Made by a program: the position numbers and the translations under genes. Shown in pieces: positions 18,247 to 29,304 of a DNA stretch of 57,182 nucleotides. This DNA comes from an uncultured Oxalobacteraceae bacterium (GTDB lineage: Bacteria > Pseudomonadota > Gammaproteobacteria > Burkholderiales > Burkholderiaceae), in contig CAMLIL010000030.1 of NCBI GenBank assembly GCA_946480015.1, positions 1 to 57,182 on the forward strand, in the 5' to 3' direction. A model generated the notes under the pieces. It saw only the letters and a list, made by a program, of their open reading frames with translations, was not told the origin of the DNA and ran no database searches. Each line of letters starts with the position of its first letter. Position 1 is the first letter of the stretch.

Positions 18247-20235
18247 TCAGTCCTTGTTGCCAGGCGATTCACCGCCCGGCCTGTGCAAATTGGGCCCGGC
18301 GTCCTCGGCCTTGAGCTCTTCCAGCGGCACCGGCTCGGCGTCTTCCTTGGGCACCTTGGTGTCTTCCTTGCCCTTGGGACGCTTGCCGAGCAGGTAGTAG
18401 TCGAGCGCCTTGCGCGCGATCGGCGCGGCGATGGCCGCACCGAAGCCGGCGTTTTCAACCACCAGCGCCAGCGCGATGCGCGGCTTGTCGGCCGGCGCGA
18501 AGGCCACGTAGAGCGCATTGTCGCGCAGCCGCTCGGAAATCAGCTTGGCGTTGTACTTCTCGCCGCGCTTGAGGCCGACCACCTGCGCGGTACCGGTCTT
18601 GCCTGCCGCGAGATACCCGGCGTTGGCGAATGCAATGCGTCCGGTACCGGCGGGTTCGGTATTCACGCCCACCATGGCGCTCTTGACGACGTCGATGTTT
18701 TCCGGCTTGAGCGGGATGCGCCCGCTTTCCTTGGGCACCGTCAGGGTGCGCGCGCGGGTAACGCTGTTTTCGACGATCTTGACCAGGTGCGGCTTCATCA
18801 CCACGCCGTTGTTGGCCAGGATCGACACGGCGTGCGCCAGCTGCAGGATGGTGTAGCTGTTGAAGCCCTGCCCGATACTGATCGAAATGGTGTCGCCGCC
18901 CACCCACTTTTGCATCGCCCTGTTTTTCTTGAAGCGTTCGGCCTTCCACTGCTTGGACGGCAGCACGCCGGACTTCTCGTGTTCCAGGTCGATCCCGGTC
19001 TTGGAGCCGAAGCCGAACTGCTGCATGAAATCGTGGATGGCGTCGATGCCCATCTCGTTGCCGAGCTGGTAGTAATAGGTATCGCAGGAGGCCACGATCG
19101 AATCGTGCAGGGTGACGTAGCCGTGCCCGCCGGGCTTGTCGTCGTTGAATCGGTGCCCGCCGAGCATGAAGAAGCCGGGGTCGGACATGCCGTGATTGGC
19201 CGTGCGCCGTCCGGTTTCCAGCGCCGCCAGCGCCATGAAGGGCTTGAAGGTCGAGCCGGGCGGATAGGTGCCGGACAGCGGGCGGTTGACCATCGGCTTG
19301 TCAAGCGAGGTATTGAGGTCGTTCCAGCTCTGGCTGTCGATCCCGTCGACGAACAGGTTGGGGTCGAAGCCGGGACGCGACACATACGCCAGCACGTCGC
19401 CGGTTTCCGGTTCGATCGCCACCAGGGCGCCGCGGAACTCGCCGAAGGCTTCCTCGATGATCTTCTGCAGCTCGATATCGATCGACAGGATCAGGTTGTT
19501 GCCCGGGGTCGCTTCGGTGCGCGACAGGGTCGCCACGGCACGCCCGCCGGCGGTCTTGATGACCTTCTCGTAACCGGTGATGCCGTGCAGCTGGGCCTCG
19601 TAGCTCTTTTCCAGCCCTTCCTTGCCGATGTGGGTGGTGCCGTTATAGTTGTTGGCGTCGTCGCGCTCCTCGATCATGGCGGCCTCGCGCTGGTTGACCC
19701 GGCCGATGAAGCCGATCACGTGGGAGGCGGTCTCGCCCAGCGGGTACTGGCGGAACAGGCGCGCCTGCACGTCCACGCCGGGAAAGCGGAAGCGCTGGGC
19801 GGCAAAGCGCGCGACCTCGTCGTCGGACAGGCGGGTGCGCAGCGGCACGCTCTCGAAATTCTTCGACTCGGCCAGCAGGGTCTTGAAACGCTTGCGGTCC
19901 TTCGGCTCGATCTGCACCAGCGTGGCCAGTTCTTCGATCACCGACTCCAGATTGTTCTGCAGCTTGGACGGGGTGATCTCCAGCGTGTAGGCCGAGTAGT
20001 TGCGCGCCAGGACGACGCCCTTGCGGTCGACGATCAGCCCGCGCGTGGGCACGATCGGGACGATGGCGATACGGTTGTCCTCGGCCAGCGCGGCATAGTC
20101 GTCGTGCTTGATCACCTGCAGCCAGACGAAGCGCGCCACCAGCGCGCCGAAGCAGATGAAGACGAACGCGACCACCGCGGTCAGGCGCATCCGGAACAGG
20201 TGGATCTCGCGGTCGCTGTTTTTAAGTTCGGTCAT
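18247..20235 (-). CDS. mrdA: Penicillin-binding protein 2 (peptidoglycan transpeptidase)
   Basis: 662 residues: short cytoplasmic tail, one membrane helix (about 16-40), pedestal domain (60-250) and transpeptidase domain with SxxK motif S328-T-F-K331, an SCD motif in SIVASCDTYYYQLG, and KTGTAQ. The C-terminal about 50 residues are acidic/lysine-rich and probably disordered. It cross-links peptidoglycan during elongation together with RodA. It follows mreD by 18 bases. Confidence 0.96.
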   Translation of the reverse strand: MTELKNSDREIHLFRMRLTAVVAFVFICFGALVARFVWLQVIKHDDYAALAEDNRIAIVPIVPTRGLIVDRKGVVLARNYSAYTLEITPSKLQNNLESVIEELATLVQIEPKDRKRFKTLLAESKNFESVPLRTRLSDDEVARFAAQRFRFPGVDVQARLFRQYPLGETASHVIGFIGRVNQREAAMIEERDDANNYNGTTHIGKEGLEKSYEAQLHGITGYEKVIKTAGGRAVATLSRTEATPGNNLILSIDIELQKIIEEAFGEFRGALVAIEPETGDVLAYVSRPGFDPNLFVDGIDSQSWNDLNTSLDKPMVNRPLSGTYPPGSTFKPFMALAALETGRRTANHGMSDPGFFMLGGHRFNDDKPGGHGYVTLHDSIVASCDTYYYQLGNEMGIDAIHDFMQQFGFGSKTGIDLEHEKSGVLPSKQWKAERFKKNRAMQKWVGGDTISISIGQGFNSYTILQLAHAVSILANNGVVMKPHLVKIVENSVTRARTLTVPKESGRIPLKPENIDVVKSAMVGVNTEPAGTGRIAFANAGYLAAGKTGTAQVVGLKRGEKYNAKLISERLRDNALYVAFAPADKPRIALALVVENAGFGAAIAAPIARKALDYYLLGKRPKGKEDTKVPKEDAEPVPLEELKAEDAGPNLHRPGGESPGNKD

Positions 20236-20253
20236 CGTGTAACGCAGTCCCGG

Positions 20254-20766
20254 TCAGATCGGACGGGTGTGGTCTTTGTCGACCGCGCGCCGTTGCGGCG
20301 CCAGCAGCAGCCAGGTGATGATCGGCCACAGTGCGATGGCGACGGCGCTTTCGACGAAATGCAGCCAGCCGGCGAACTGGCCGGAGGCCATGAGGCGCAC
20401 CAGCACCTGGATGGCCTGGGTCAGCAGCAGCAGCGGGAACACGTGCATCGCCTGGGTCATCACCGGGAACCACAGCACGCGCCGGTGGATCATGATGGCC
20501 AGGTAGGACAGCAGCGTATAAGCCAGCGCGTTCTCGCCCAGCAGCGTGGCTTCATGCACGTCCATCAGCAGGCCCATGAAAAAGGCCACGCCGATGCCGA
20601 CCTTGCGCGGCTGGTGGATACCCCAGAACACCAGCACCAGCGCCACGAAATCGGGCGCACCGATCCAGCGTCCCCACGGCAGCAGATTGAGCATGAAGGC
20701 GCAGGCCAGGCTGAAGGCGATGAACAGCGGGCTGACCGGCAGCAGAATGTAGTGGGGACGATTCAT
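20254..20766 (-). CDS. mreD: Rod shape-determining protein MreD
   Basis: 170 residues from ATG 20766 (MNRPHYILLPVSP), overlapping the mreC stop. Five to six hydrophobic helices; the motif FFMGLLMDVHEATLLGENALAY is characteristic of MreD. Upstream in-frame sequence is the mreC coding region in another phase and is rejected. It links MreC to the elongasome in the inner membrane. Confidence 0.93.
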   Translation of the reverse strand: MNRPHYILLPVSPLFIAFSLACAFMLNLLPWGRWIGAPDFVALVLVFWGIHQPRKVGIGVAFFMGLLMDVHEATLLGENALAYTLLSYLAIMIHRRVLWFPVMTQAMHVFPLLLLTQAIQVLVRLMASGQFAGWLHFVESAVAIALWPIITWLLLAPQRRAVDKDHTRPI

Positions 20767-21758
20767 CGCGCCTCCTTCGGTGCCGGAGCCGGGGCCGCGG
20801 CGGGCACCACCGCCGGCGGGGCCGGCACGAGCGGCTGGGCGCCCTCCTTGATCGGCGCCATTTTCGGCAGATTGCTCTTCTTGCCCACCACCTTGGGCGG
20901 CTCCTCGGGAGGACGGGCCGGCACATCCGGCAGCGACATCAGGATCAGCACCTGGCGGTGGCGGTCGATGCCGGCCAGCGGCTGGCATACCACGCCGCCG
21001 AAGGCGCCGGCGACGCTGTTCTCAACCCGGATCACCTTGGCCACGGCCAGCCCGGCCGGATACACACCATCCATGCCGGAGGTGATCAAGACGTCGCCGA
21101 CCTGGATGTCGGCGTTGGGCGCCACAAAGCGCAGGTCCAGCTGGCCGCTCTGGCCGCGTCCATACGCCACGCTGCGCAGGCCGTTACGCAGCACCTGCAC
21201 CGGAATGGCCTGCTCCTTGTCGGTCAGCAGGGTCACCTCGGCGGTGAACGGGAACACCCGCGTCACCTGCCCCACCACGCCGGAGCCGTCGATCACGGGC
21301 AGGCCCAGCTTGACGCCGGCCTGGGTACCGCGGTCGAGCACGATCTTGCGGGTGGATGGATCGCGCGCGTCGTACAGGATCTCGCTCATCATCGACTTGA
21401 CCGGCACGTGTTCGCGCGCGCCCATCAATTTGCGCAGCTGGACGTTCTCGGCGATCTGGAGCTGGGCCTGCTGGAGGTTTTGCGCAGCCAGCACCTGCTG
21501 GGTCTTGAGGTCGCGCACTTCCTTCTGCAGCGACGCCAGCGAGGAAAAGTAGCCGCCCATGCCCATCAGCGCGTCGCGCGGAGCCAGGGCGGCGATCTGG
21601 AAGGGGTACAGCACGGTGCCGGCGGCCTGGCGCAGCACGGCCAGCGCGTGCACGCGCGCATCCATCACCAGCAGGGCGATCGATATCAATGCGAAAACCG
21701 TCACCTTGACCCGTGCTGGGGCGCCTTGCTTGAAAAGTGGCGGAGGACTGTATTCCAT
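20763..21758 (-). CDS. mreC: Rod shape-determining protein MreC
   Basis: 331 residues from ATG 21758 (an alternative TTG lies 9 bases upstream). N-terminal membrane helix (about 18-38), a coiled coil (about 70-105, SLQKEVRDLKTQQVLAAQNLQQAQLQ region), and the two beta-barrel MreC domain (about 110-265; ILYDARDPSTRKIVLDRG, VGDVLITSGMDGVYPAGL). A proline/alanine-rich tail follows. Periplasmic scaffold that activates PBP2/RodA. Confidence 0.95.
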   Translation of the reverse strand: MEYSPPPLFKQGAPARVKVTVFALISIALLVMDARVHALAVLRQAAGTVLYPFQIAALAPRDALMGMGGYFSSLASLQKEVRDLKTQQVLAAQNLQQAQLQIAENVQLRKLMGAREHVPVKSMMSEILYDARDPSTRKIVLDRGTQAGVKLGLPVIDGSGVVGQVTRVFPFTAEVTLLTDKEQAIPVQVLRNGLRSVAYGRGQSGQLDLRFVAPNADIQVGDVLITSGMDGVYPAGLAVAKVIRVENSVAGAFGGVVCQPLAGIDRHRQVLILMSLPDVPARPPEEPPKVVGKKSNLPKMAPIKEGAQPLVPAPPAVVPAAAPAPAPKEAR

Positions 21759-21896
21759 GGAATCCAAAATCGCAGGACGCGGCCAAACGGCGCGCCTGCG
21801 CGGTACGTTGGCGCAAACGATGCGTACGCCGGACAGCCCGGTCGCAACCGGGCCGCTCAGCTTACGGCAATCTTACAGCAAGACGACAGGTAAAGA

Positions 21897-23264
<1,368 letters not shown>

Positions 23265-23567
23265 ATGTCACTCACACTTTCAGACGTAAAACGCATCGCG
23301 CATCTGGCGCAACTCGATATGGACGAGGCCCACGCGGAAACCGCGCTGGGAGAACTGAACGGCATTTTCGCACTGGCCGAGCAAATGCAGGCGGTCGATA
23401 CGAGCGGCGTGGCGCCGCTGTCGCACCCGCTGGCGGCCAGCCTGGGCGTGCTGCCGCTGCGCCTGCGCGAGGACGAGGTGAGCGAAGCGAACCGCCGCGA
23501 GGAATACCAGGCGTGCGCGCCCAAGACCCAGGACGGCCTGTACCTGGTGCCCAAGGTGATCGAATAA
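23265..23567 (+). CDS. gatC: Asp/Glu-tRNA amidotransferase subunit C
   Basis: 100 residues, GatC family: [19 protein letters not shown] start, the helix with [30 protein letters not shown], and the C-terminal RLREDEV...YLVPKVIE. It stabilises the GatAB complex. First gene of gatCAB. Confidence 0.95.
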   Translation: MSLTLSDVKRIAHLAQLDMDEAHAETALGELNGIFALAEQMQAVDTSGVAPLSHPLAASLGVLPLRLREDEVSEANRREEYQACAPKTQDGLYLVPKVIE

Positions 23568-23597
23568 CCCGCGCCCTTTGACGAACTGACACGACCC

Positions 23598-25073
23598 ATG
23601 CATACCAAGACCATCAAGGAGCTGTCCGCGCTCCTGCACGCCAAACAGATTTCCGCCGTCGAGCTCACCCGGCACTACTTGGCGCGCGCGCAGGCGAGCG
23701 ACCTGAACGCCTTCCTGCACATCGACCCGGCCCTGTCGCTGGCCGAGGCGGCGGCCGCCGATGCGCGCCTGGCCGACGGCAGCGCCGGCCCGCTGACCGG
23801 CATCCCGATCGCCCACAAGGACATCTTTGTCACGCGCGGCTGGCGCGCCACCGCCGGCTCCAAGATGCTGGCCAATTACACCAGCCCGTTCGACGCCACC
23901 GTGGTCGACCAGTTCGCCCGCGCCGGCATGGTCAGCCTGGGCAAATTGAACTGCGACGAATTCGCCATGGGCTCGTCGAACCAGAACTCGGCCTTCGGCG
24001 CGGTCAAGAACCCGTGGGACAAGACGGCCGTTCCGGGCGGCTCCTCGGGCGGCTCGGCCGCCGCGATCGCCGCGCGCCTGGCGCCGGCCGTCACCGCCAC
24101 CGACACCGGCGGCTCGATCCGCCAGCCGGCCTCGTTCTGCGGCGTCACCGGCATCAAGCCGACCTACGGCCGCGTGTCGCGCTTCGGCATGATCGCCTTC
24201 GCCTCCTCGCTCGACCAGGGCGGCCCGATCGCCCAGACGGCCGAAGACTGCGCCATGCTGCTGGGCGAAATGGTCGGCCACGACCCGCGCGACGCCACCA
24301 GCCTGACGGCCGAACAGGGCAACGTGCGCGAAGACTTTACCCGTGAGCTCAACACCCCGCTGGCCGGCCTGCGCATCGGCCTGCCGAAAGAGTATTTCGG
24401 CGACGGCCTGGCCGCCGACGTCGAACAGGCCGTGCGCGCCGCGCTCGACGAATTCGTCAAGCTGGGCGCCACCCTGGTCGACATCTCGCTGCCGAAAACC
24501 AGCCTGTCGATCCCGGTCTACTACATCATCGCCCCGGCCGAAGCCTCGTCCAACCTGTCGCGCTTCGACGGCGTGCGCTACGGCCACCGCGCGGCCGAGT
24601 ACAAGGACCTGTCGGACATGTACAAGAAGACCCGCGCCGAAGGCTTCGGGCCGGAAGTCCAGCGCCGCATCATGGTCGGCACCTACGTGCTGTGCCACGG
24701 CTACTACGACGCCTACTACCTGCAGGCGCAAAAGATCCGCCGCCTGATCGCCGAGGACTTCCAGGGCGCGCTGGGCAGCCAGTGCGACGTCATCATGGGC
24801 CCTGTGGCGCCGACCGTGGCCTGGGACCTGGGCGAGAAGACCGACGACCCGGTGGCCAACTACCTGGCCGACATCTTCACCCTGTCGACCAGCCTGGCGG
24901 GCCTGCCCGGCATGTCGATTCCGTGCGGGTTCGGCGCCGGCGAAAAGAACGGCAAGCGTCCGGTGGGACTGCAGATCATCGGCAACTACTTCGCCGAAGC
25001 CAAGCTGCTGGGCATCGCCCACCAGTACCAGCAGGTGACCGACTGGCACACCCGCGCGCCTGCCGGTATCTAA
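23598..25073 (+). CDS. gatA: Asp/Glu-tRNA amidotransferase subunit A
   Basis: 491 residues, amidase signature family. Ser-cisSer-Lys triad: K74 (IAHKDIF), S150 (GGSSGGSA) and nucleophile S173 ([11 protein letters not shown]). It releases ammonia from glutamine for transamidation of misacylated Glu-tRNA-Gln or Asp-tRNA-Asn. It lies 30 bases after gatC. Confidence 0.97.
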   Translation: MHTKTIKELSALLHAKQISAVELTRHYLARAQASDLNAFLHIDPALSLAEAAAADARLADGSAGPLTGIPIAHKDIFVTRGWRATAGSKMLANYTSPFDATVVDQFARAGMVSLGKLNCDEFAMGSSNQNSAFGAVKNPWDKTAVPGGSSGGSAAAIAARLAPAVTATDTGGSIRQPASFCGVTGIKPTYGRVSRFGMIAFASSLDQGGPIAQTAEDCAMLLGEMVGHDPRDATSLTAEQGNVREDFTRELNTPLAGLRIGLPKEYFGDGLAADVEQAVRAALDEFVKLGATLVDISLPKTSLSIPVYYIIAPAEASSNLSRFDGVRYGHRAAEYKDLSDMYKKTRAEGFGPEVQRRIMVGTYVLCHGYYDAYYLQAQKIRRLIAEDFQGALGSQCDVIMGPVAPTVAWDLGEKTDDPVANYLADIFTLSTSLAGLPGMSIPCGFGAGEKNGKRPVGLQIIGNYFAEAKLLGIAHQYQQVTDWHTRAPAGI

Positions 25074-25092
25074 CCAGATAAGAGAGATTCAT

Positions 25093-26553
25093 ATGCAATG
25101 GGAAGTCGTCATCGGTCTTGAGAACCACGTTCAGCTCACGACCGCATCCAAGATCTTCAGCGGCAGCTCGATCCGCTTCGGCGCCGAACCGAACACCCAG
25201 GCCAGCCCGGTCGATCTGGCGCTGCCGGGCGTGCTGCCGGTCATGAACAAGGGCGCGGTCGAACGCGCGATCCGCTTCGGCCTCGCGGTCGGGGCGAAGA
25301 TCAATCCGCATTCGGTATTCGCGCGCAAGAACTACTTCTACCCCGACCTGCCCAAGGGCTACCAGATCAGCCAGTTCGAAGAACCGGTGGTGATCGGCGG
25401 CCAGGTCACGTTCGGCTTTGAAAAGGACGGCAAGTTCGAGACCAAAACGGTCAACCTGACCCGCGCCCACCTCGAAGAAGACGCCGGCAAATCGCTGCAC
25501 GAAGACTATGCCGGCATGACCGGCATCGATCTGAACCGCGCCGGCACGCCGCTGCTGGAGATCGTGTCCGAGCCGGAGATGCGCAGTTCGGCCGAAGCGG
25601 TGGCGTATGCCAAGGCCTTGCATTCGCTGGTGATGTGGCTGGGCGTGTGCGACGGCAATATGCAGGAAGGCTCGTTCCGCTGCGACGTCAACGTCTCGGT
25701 GCGTCCGGTCGGCCAGAAGGAATTCGGCACCCGCTGCGAGATCAAGAACCTGAACTCGTTCCGCTTCATGGAAGAAGCGATCGCGTACGAAGTGCGGCGC
25801 CAGATCGAGCTGATCGAAGATGGCGGCAAGGTGCAGCAGGCCACGCGTTTGTGGGACCCGGACAAAAAGGAAACCCGCGCCATGCGCAGCAAGGAAGACG
25901 CGCAGGACTACCGCTACTTCCCCGACCCCGACCTGCCGCCGCTGGTGATCGGCCAGGACTGGATCGACCGCGTCAAGGCCGACATGCCGGAACTGCCGGG
26001 CGCGATGCGCGCGCGTTTCGTGGGCGACTATGCGCTGCCCGAGTACGACAGCCTGATCCTGACCTCGTCGAAGGACATGGCCAATTATTTCGAGGCCGTG
26101 GTGGCCAAGGCCGGCAAGGAAAACGCCAAGGCGGCGGCCAACTGGCTGATGGGCGACGTCGCCTCGACCCTGAACCGCGAGAACGTCGACATCGCCGACA
26201 GCCCGGTGGAAGCGTCGCAACTGGCCCTGCTGTTAAAGCGCATCGCCGATGGCACCATCTCCAACAAGATCGCCAAGGAAGTGTTCGCGGCGATGTGGGA
26301 AGCCAAGTCGGGCGACGAAAACCTGGCCGATGCGATCATCGACCAGAAAGGTCTGCGCCAGATTTCCGATACCGGCGCGCTGGAGAAGATCGTCGACGAC
26401 GTGATGGCGGCCAACGAGAAGTCGGTCAATGAGTACCGTGCCGGGAAAGAGGCGGCGATCAATGCGCTGATCGGGCAGGCCATGAAGGCTTCGCGCGGCA
26501 AGGCCAATCCTGCGCAGTTGACCGAGCTGCTGAAGAAAAAACTGGCGTCGTAA
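25093..26553 (+). CDS. gatB: Asp/Glu-tRNA amidotransferase subunit B
   Basis: 486 residues. Characteristic start [24 protein letters not shown], the [17 protein letters not shown] motif, HLEEDAGKS and the C-terminal YqeY-like tail (about 330-486) that contacts tRNA. It phosphorylates and amidates the mischarged aminoacyl-tRNA. Shine-Dalgarno AAGAGAG precedes the ATG. Convergent with the RES toxin gene; 57 bases lie between them. Confidence 0.97.
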   Translation: MQWEVVIGLENHVQLTTASKIFSGSSIRFGAEPNTQASPVDLALPGVLPVMNKGAVERAIRFGLAVGAKINPHSVFARKNYFYPDLPKGYQISQFEEPVVIGGQVTFGFEKDGKFETKTVNLTRAHLEEDAGKSLHEDYAGMTGIDLNRAGTPLLEIVSEPEMRSSAEAVAYAKALHSLVMWLGVCDGNMQEGSFRCDVNVSVRPVGQKEFGTRCEIKNLNSFRFMEEAIAYEVRRQIELIEDGGKVQQATRLWDPDKKETRAMRSKEDAQDYRYFPDPDLPPLVIGQDWIDRVKADMPELPGAMRARFVGDYALPEYDSLILTSSKDMANYFEAVVAKAGKENAKAAANWLMGDVASTLNRENVDIADSPVEASQLALLLKRIADGTISNKIAKEVFAAMWEAKSGDENLADAIIDQKGLRQISDTGALEKIVDDVMAANEKSVNEYRAGKEAAINALIGQAMKASRGKANPAQLTELLKKKLAS

Positions 26554-26610
26554 GCCTGGCTCGATCGCGCCACGCCGCCGGACAGGCCGGGGGCGAGGCG
26601 CGGCGGGCGC

Positions 26611-27078
26611 TCAGAACAGGCGCGCGTCGTACATCCACTTGCGCACCATCCTGACCTGCAGCGTGGCGGCGTCCGGATGATCGGGGTTGATCAGCACACA
26701 ATTTTCTTCCGGAACTACCACTGATGGCACGACCATCAGCGCCGACACGTTCGCTGCCTTCCAGGCGTTGCCGGCCGCCATGCTCGGGAAGCCCCATGGC
26801 TGCGCATCCCAGCCCACCGGCGCCTTGTTCAGAACAGTGCGGCGCTGCCACACCGGTGGGGCAATCAGGATCTCGACCAAATAGCGGTTCAGGGGCAGGC
26901 CGCCGGTGCGGATGTGCACGAGTGTTTCGAGCACGGTGAGGGCGATCGATTCGCCGGTGTAGACCATCGGCACGCCCTTCGAATTCCAGCGCCCGCCGCT
27001 CATGCTCGAGCTGGCGCCGCTCATGTCGTCGGCCGTATAGGCGGGCGTGACGGCCGCGATGCGCCATAGCGTTTTCAT
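26611..27078 (-). CDS. RES domain toxin
   Basis: 155 residues, RES family of ADP-ribosyltransferase-like NAD-degrading toxins (ParT/MbcT/Res type). Conserved positions are visible: R30 in SGGRWNSKG, Y40 in MVYTGES, E51 in VLETLVH and the PSVVVPEENCVLINPDHPD block (about 118-136). Start ATG 27078 matches the family's usual MKTLWRIA opening, although no Shine-Dalgarno precedes it. It lies 106 bases downstream of its antitoxin gene, in a strongly structured GC-rich gap, which is wider than usual for this TA type. Confidence 0.88.
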   Translation of the reverse strand: MKTLWRIAAVTPAYTADDMSGASSSMSGGRWNSKGVPMVYTGESIALTVLETLVHIRTGGLPLNRYLVEILIAPPVWQRRTVLNKAPVGWDAQPWGFPSMAAGNAWKAANVSALMVVPSVVVPEENCVLINPDHPDAATLQVRMVRKWMYDARLF

Positions 27079-27124
27079 GGTAGCAGGATGGCCCGCGGGT
27101 GAAAGGGAAGGCGCGCGGGCGCGG

Positions 27125-27154
27125 CCGGCGCGCCGGACCCGCGCACGACGCGGG
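27125..27154 (-). promoter_or_regulatory. GC-rich stem-loops between antitoxin and toxin
   Basis: A 12-base perfect palindrome CCGGCGCGCCGG (27125-27136) is followed by a CCCGCG/CGCGGG hairpin with a 5-base loop (27138-27154). They sit in the 106-base gap between the antitoxin stop codon and the RES toxin start. In the mRNA they could limit toxin expression; that role is inferred. Confidence 0.35.
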
Positions 27155-27184
27155 CCGCTCGGTTGCGACCCGCAGGCCCCGATC

Positions 27185-27664
27185 TCATGCGAATGCGCCG
27201 GACTCTGCCATAGAAAGCAGGTTGGCCACCAGTTTCTGGCCTTCAATGGTATCCATGTAGGCGGCGGGCCGTTCCGCGCCCAGCGCGGGCTGGGGCAGGT
27301 CGAGCCAGCTGCCGAGCCAGCGTGCGGGATCGAAACCGTCCCGGATCGCCTCGACCGGTACCATGTGGCTGACCTGACCGATCAGCGCCTGCAGGCCGAT
27401 GACGCGTTCCGATTCGTTGGGGGAGAGCATTTCCCCCTTCTGGGCCTTGCGGTGCACGGTGGTGCGCGACAAGCCCACCGTGGCCATGATGTCTTCCTGG
27501 GTGCGCCCCATCGCGGCCGACAGTTCACCCACTTCTTTGGCCGAAATGCCGTTGCGAATGCCCTGAATCCGTTCCTGCGGCGGCGCCAGAAACACCCGCA
27601 CATAGCGCGCGAGCTCAGGCGGTAGCGTGCCCTGGGGCGCGATTGCGGGGTCCATCGAACTCAT
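27185..27664 (-). CDS. Xre/MbcA/ParS-type antitoxin
   Basis: 159 residues from ATG 27664, chosen because GGGAGG lies seven bases before it (an ATG two codons earlier sits too close). N-terminal/central helix-turn-helix (about 45-75: RTQEDIMATVGLSRTTVHRKAQKG) and the C-terminal MbcA/ParS/Xre toxin-binding domain (about 75-150: SERVIGLQALIGQV ... FDPARWLGSWLDLPQPALG). It should neutralise the RES toxin and repress its own promoter. The palindromic sites at 27673-27708 fit that role. Confidence 0.88.
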   Translation of the reverse strand: MSSMDPAIAPQGTLPPELARYVRVFLAPPQERIQGIRNGISAKEVGELSAAMGRTQEDIMATVGLSRTTVHRKAQKGEMLSPNESERVIGLQALIGQVSHMVPVEAIRDGFDPARWLGSWLDLPQPALGAERPAAYMDTIEGQKLVANLLSMAESGAFA

Positions 27665-27672
27665 GACCATCC

Positions 27673-27718
27673 CTCCCACTTGAAAGTGGATTGTATTCCA
27701 CTTGGGAGTGCTGCGCAA
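27673..27718 (-). promoter_or_regulatory. Promoter and operator of the Xre-RES operon
   Basis: On the minus strand TTGCGC (27713-27718) and TACAAT (27690-27695) are 17 bases apart, a good sigma-70 promoter. Three CCACTT/AAGTGG half-sites surround it: the palindrome CCACTTGAAAGTGG (27676-27689) lies just downstream of the -10, and AAGTGG-8-CCACTT (27684-27703) spans the -10. The placement fits autorepression by the antitoxin. Confidence 0.7.
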
Positions 27719-27755
27719 AAGCTGGGCGGCGGCCGGGCGTGCCGCCGCCGAGCAT

Positions 27756-28409
27756 TTAAATCCCGTAGCGTGTGCGGTACGCTGCCACGGCATCCTTGTA
27801 CTGCGCCAGCTCCGGCTCGCCCTGGATATAGCTGAACAGATCGTCCAGATTCCCGATCGAGACCACGGGAATGCCGAACTCGCGGCTCACTTCCTGCACC
27901 GCCGAATTGGCCGACAGCTCGCCATCCTTGCCCGAACGCTCCATGCGGTCCAGCGCGATCAGCACGGCGCACGGCTCGGCGCCGGCGGCGCGGATCATCT
28001 GCACCGACTCGCGCACCGAGGTGCCGGCCGAGACCACGTCGTCGATGATGACCACCTTGCCCTTGAGCTTGGCGCCGACGATGGTGCCGCCCTCGCCATG
28101 GTCCTTGGCTTCCTTGCGGTTGAACGCGAACGAGACGTCGCGCCCCTTGCCGGCCAGCGCCACCGCGGTGGCCGAGGCCAGCGTGATGCCCTTGTAGGCA
28201 GGCCCGAACAGCATGTCGAATTCGACGCCGGAATCGAGCAGGGTCTGGGCGTAGAACTGCGCCAGCTGGCCCAGGGTGGCGCCATCGTGGAACAGGCCCG
28301 CATTGAAGAAATACGGCGACTGGCGCCCCGCCTTGGTGGTGAACTCGCCGAAGCGCAATACGCCCGTGGACACCGAAAAAGCGATAAACTGCTGACGCAA
28401 AGTATTCAC
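27756..28409 (-). CDS. pyrE: Orotate phosphoribosyltransferase
   Basis: 217 residues. PRPP-binding motif [22 protein letters not shown] near the start, [13 protein letters not shown] (orotate/PRPP contacts) and the flexible loop [13 protein letters not shown]. It makes OMP from orotate in pyrimidine synthesis. The start is set at GTG 28409 because AAGGGG lies five bases upstream; an earlier GTG at 28415 would overlap that site. Divergent from exoA with a palindrome in between. Confidence 0.94.
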   Translation of the reverse strand: MNTLRQQFIAFSVSTGVLRFGEFTTKAGRQSPYFFNAGLFHDGATLGQLAQFYAQTLLDSGVEFDMLFGPAYKGITLASATAVALAGKGRDVSFAFNRKEAKDHGEGGTIVGAKLKGKVVIIDDVVSAGTSVRESVQMIRAAGAEPCAVLIALDRMERSGKDGELSANSAVQEVSREFGIPVVSIGNLDDLFSYIQGEPELAQYKDAVAAYRTRYGI

Positions 28410-28435
28410 AACCACCCCTTAGCCCGATATTGAAA

Positions 28436-28455
28436 GTGGCGTTATTTTACGCCAC
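28436..28455. promoter_or_regulatory. Perfect inverted repeat between pyrE and exoA
   Basis: GTGGCGT, 6 bases (TATTTT), ACGCCAC: a perfect 7+7 inverted repeat in the 62-base gap between the divergent pyrE and exoA starts. It could be a shared operator or a hairpin at the start of the exoA leader. No known consensus is recognised. Confidence 0.5.
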
Positions 28456-28471
28456 CCTCCCCCTCGAAACC

Positions 28472-29242
28472 ATGCCAAGAATAATTTCCGCTAACCTCAA
28501 CGGTATCCGCTCCGCCCACAAAAAGGGTTTTTTCAACTGGATGGCGACCCAAACCGCCGACTTTGTCTGCGTGCAGGAATTGAAGGCGCAGCACGCCGAC
28601 ATGACGGAGGAATTCCTTTCCCCGGGCGGCTATCACGGCCACTTCCATTACGCGGAAAAGAAAGGATATTCGGGCACGGGCATCTACAGCCGCCAGAAAC
28701 CGGACGCGGTGCGCACCGGCTTCGGCTGCCCCGAATTCGATGCCGAAGGCCGCTACGTACAGGCCGATTTCGGCAAGCTGTCGGTCATCTCGGTCTACTG
28801 CCCGTCCGGCTCGTCCTCGCCGGAGCGCCAGGAAGCCAAATTCCGCTTTATGGAAGTGTTCCTGCCGCACTTGATCGAGCTGAAAGCGGAAGGCCGCGAA
28901 GTCGTCATCTGTGGCGACTGGAACATTGCCCACCAGGAAATCGACCTGAAGAACTGGAAAGGCAATATGAAAAATTCCGGTTTCCTGCCGGAAGAACGCG
29001 CCTGGCTGACCCGGGTGTTCGATGAACTGGGCTATGTGGATGTGCATCGCGGGATCGACAAGCGCCCCGAGCAGTACACCTGGTGGAGCAACCGCGGCCA
29101 GGCCTACGCCAAGAACGTCGGGTGGCGCATCGATTACCACGTTGCAACGCCAGGCATCGCCGCCGCCGCCAAGGCGGTGTCGGTCTACAAGGATGAGCGC
29201 TTTTCCGATCACGCCCCGCTGATCATCGATTACGCCTTATAA
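28472..29242 (+). CDS. xth: Exodeoxyribonuclease III
   Basis: 256 residues of the endonuclease/exonuclease/phosphatase fold: SANLNGIRSA, CVQELKAQ (metal-binding Glu), VISVYCPSGSS, ICGDWNIAHQEIDLKNWKGN (catalytic Asp/Asn), WRIDYHVATP and the terminal FSDHAPLIIDY (catalytic Asp-His). AP endonuclease and 3'-5' exonuclease in base excision repair. ATG 28472 is preferred over an upstream in-frame GTG or ATG because homologous sequence starts with MPRIISANLNG. Confidence 0.95.
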   Translation: MPRIISANLNGIRSAHKKGFFNWMATQTADFVCVQELKAQHADMTEEFLSPGGYHGHFHYAEKKGYSGTGIYSRQKPDAVRTGFGCPEFDAEGRYVQADFGKLSVISVYCPSGSSSPERQEAKFRFMEVFLPHLIELKAEGREVVICGDWNIAHQEIDLKNWKGNMKNSGFLPEERAWLTRVFDELGYVDVHRGIDKRPEQYTWWSNRGQAYAKNVGWRIDYHVATPGIAAAAKAVSVYKDERFSDHAPLIIDYAL

Positions 29243-29304
29243 GGCGAGCCCCAATGCCTTCGGGTGCAACTTGCCCGGACACTGGTTGGTACATCGAAGC
29301 AGGT

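Noticed and set aside
18283..21552. Over 1000-codon open frame opposite mrdA-mreD-mreC
   Set aside because: Same codon-bias shadow; the elongasome genes on the other strand are intact and motif-complete.
26554..26610. GC-rich inverted stretches between gatB and the RES gene as terminator
   Set aside because: No clean stem with U-tail can be drawn.
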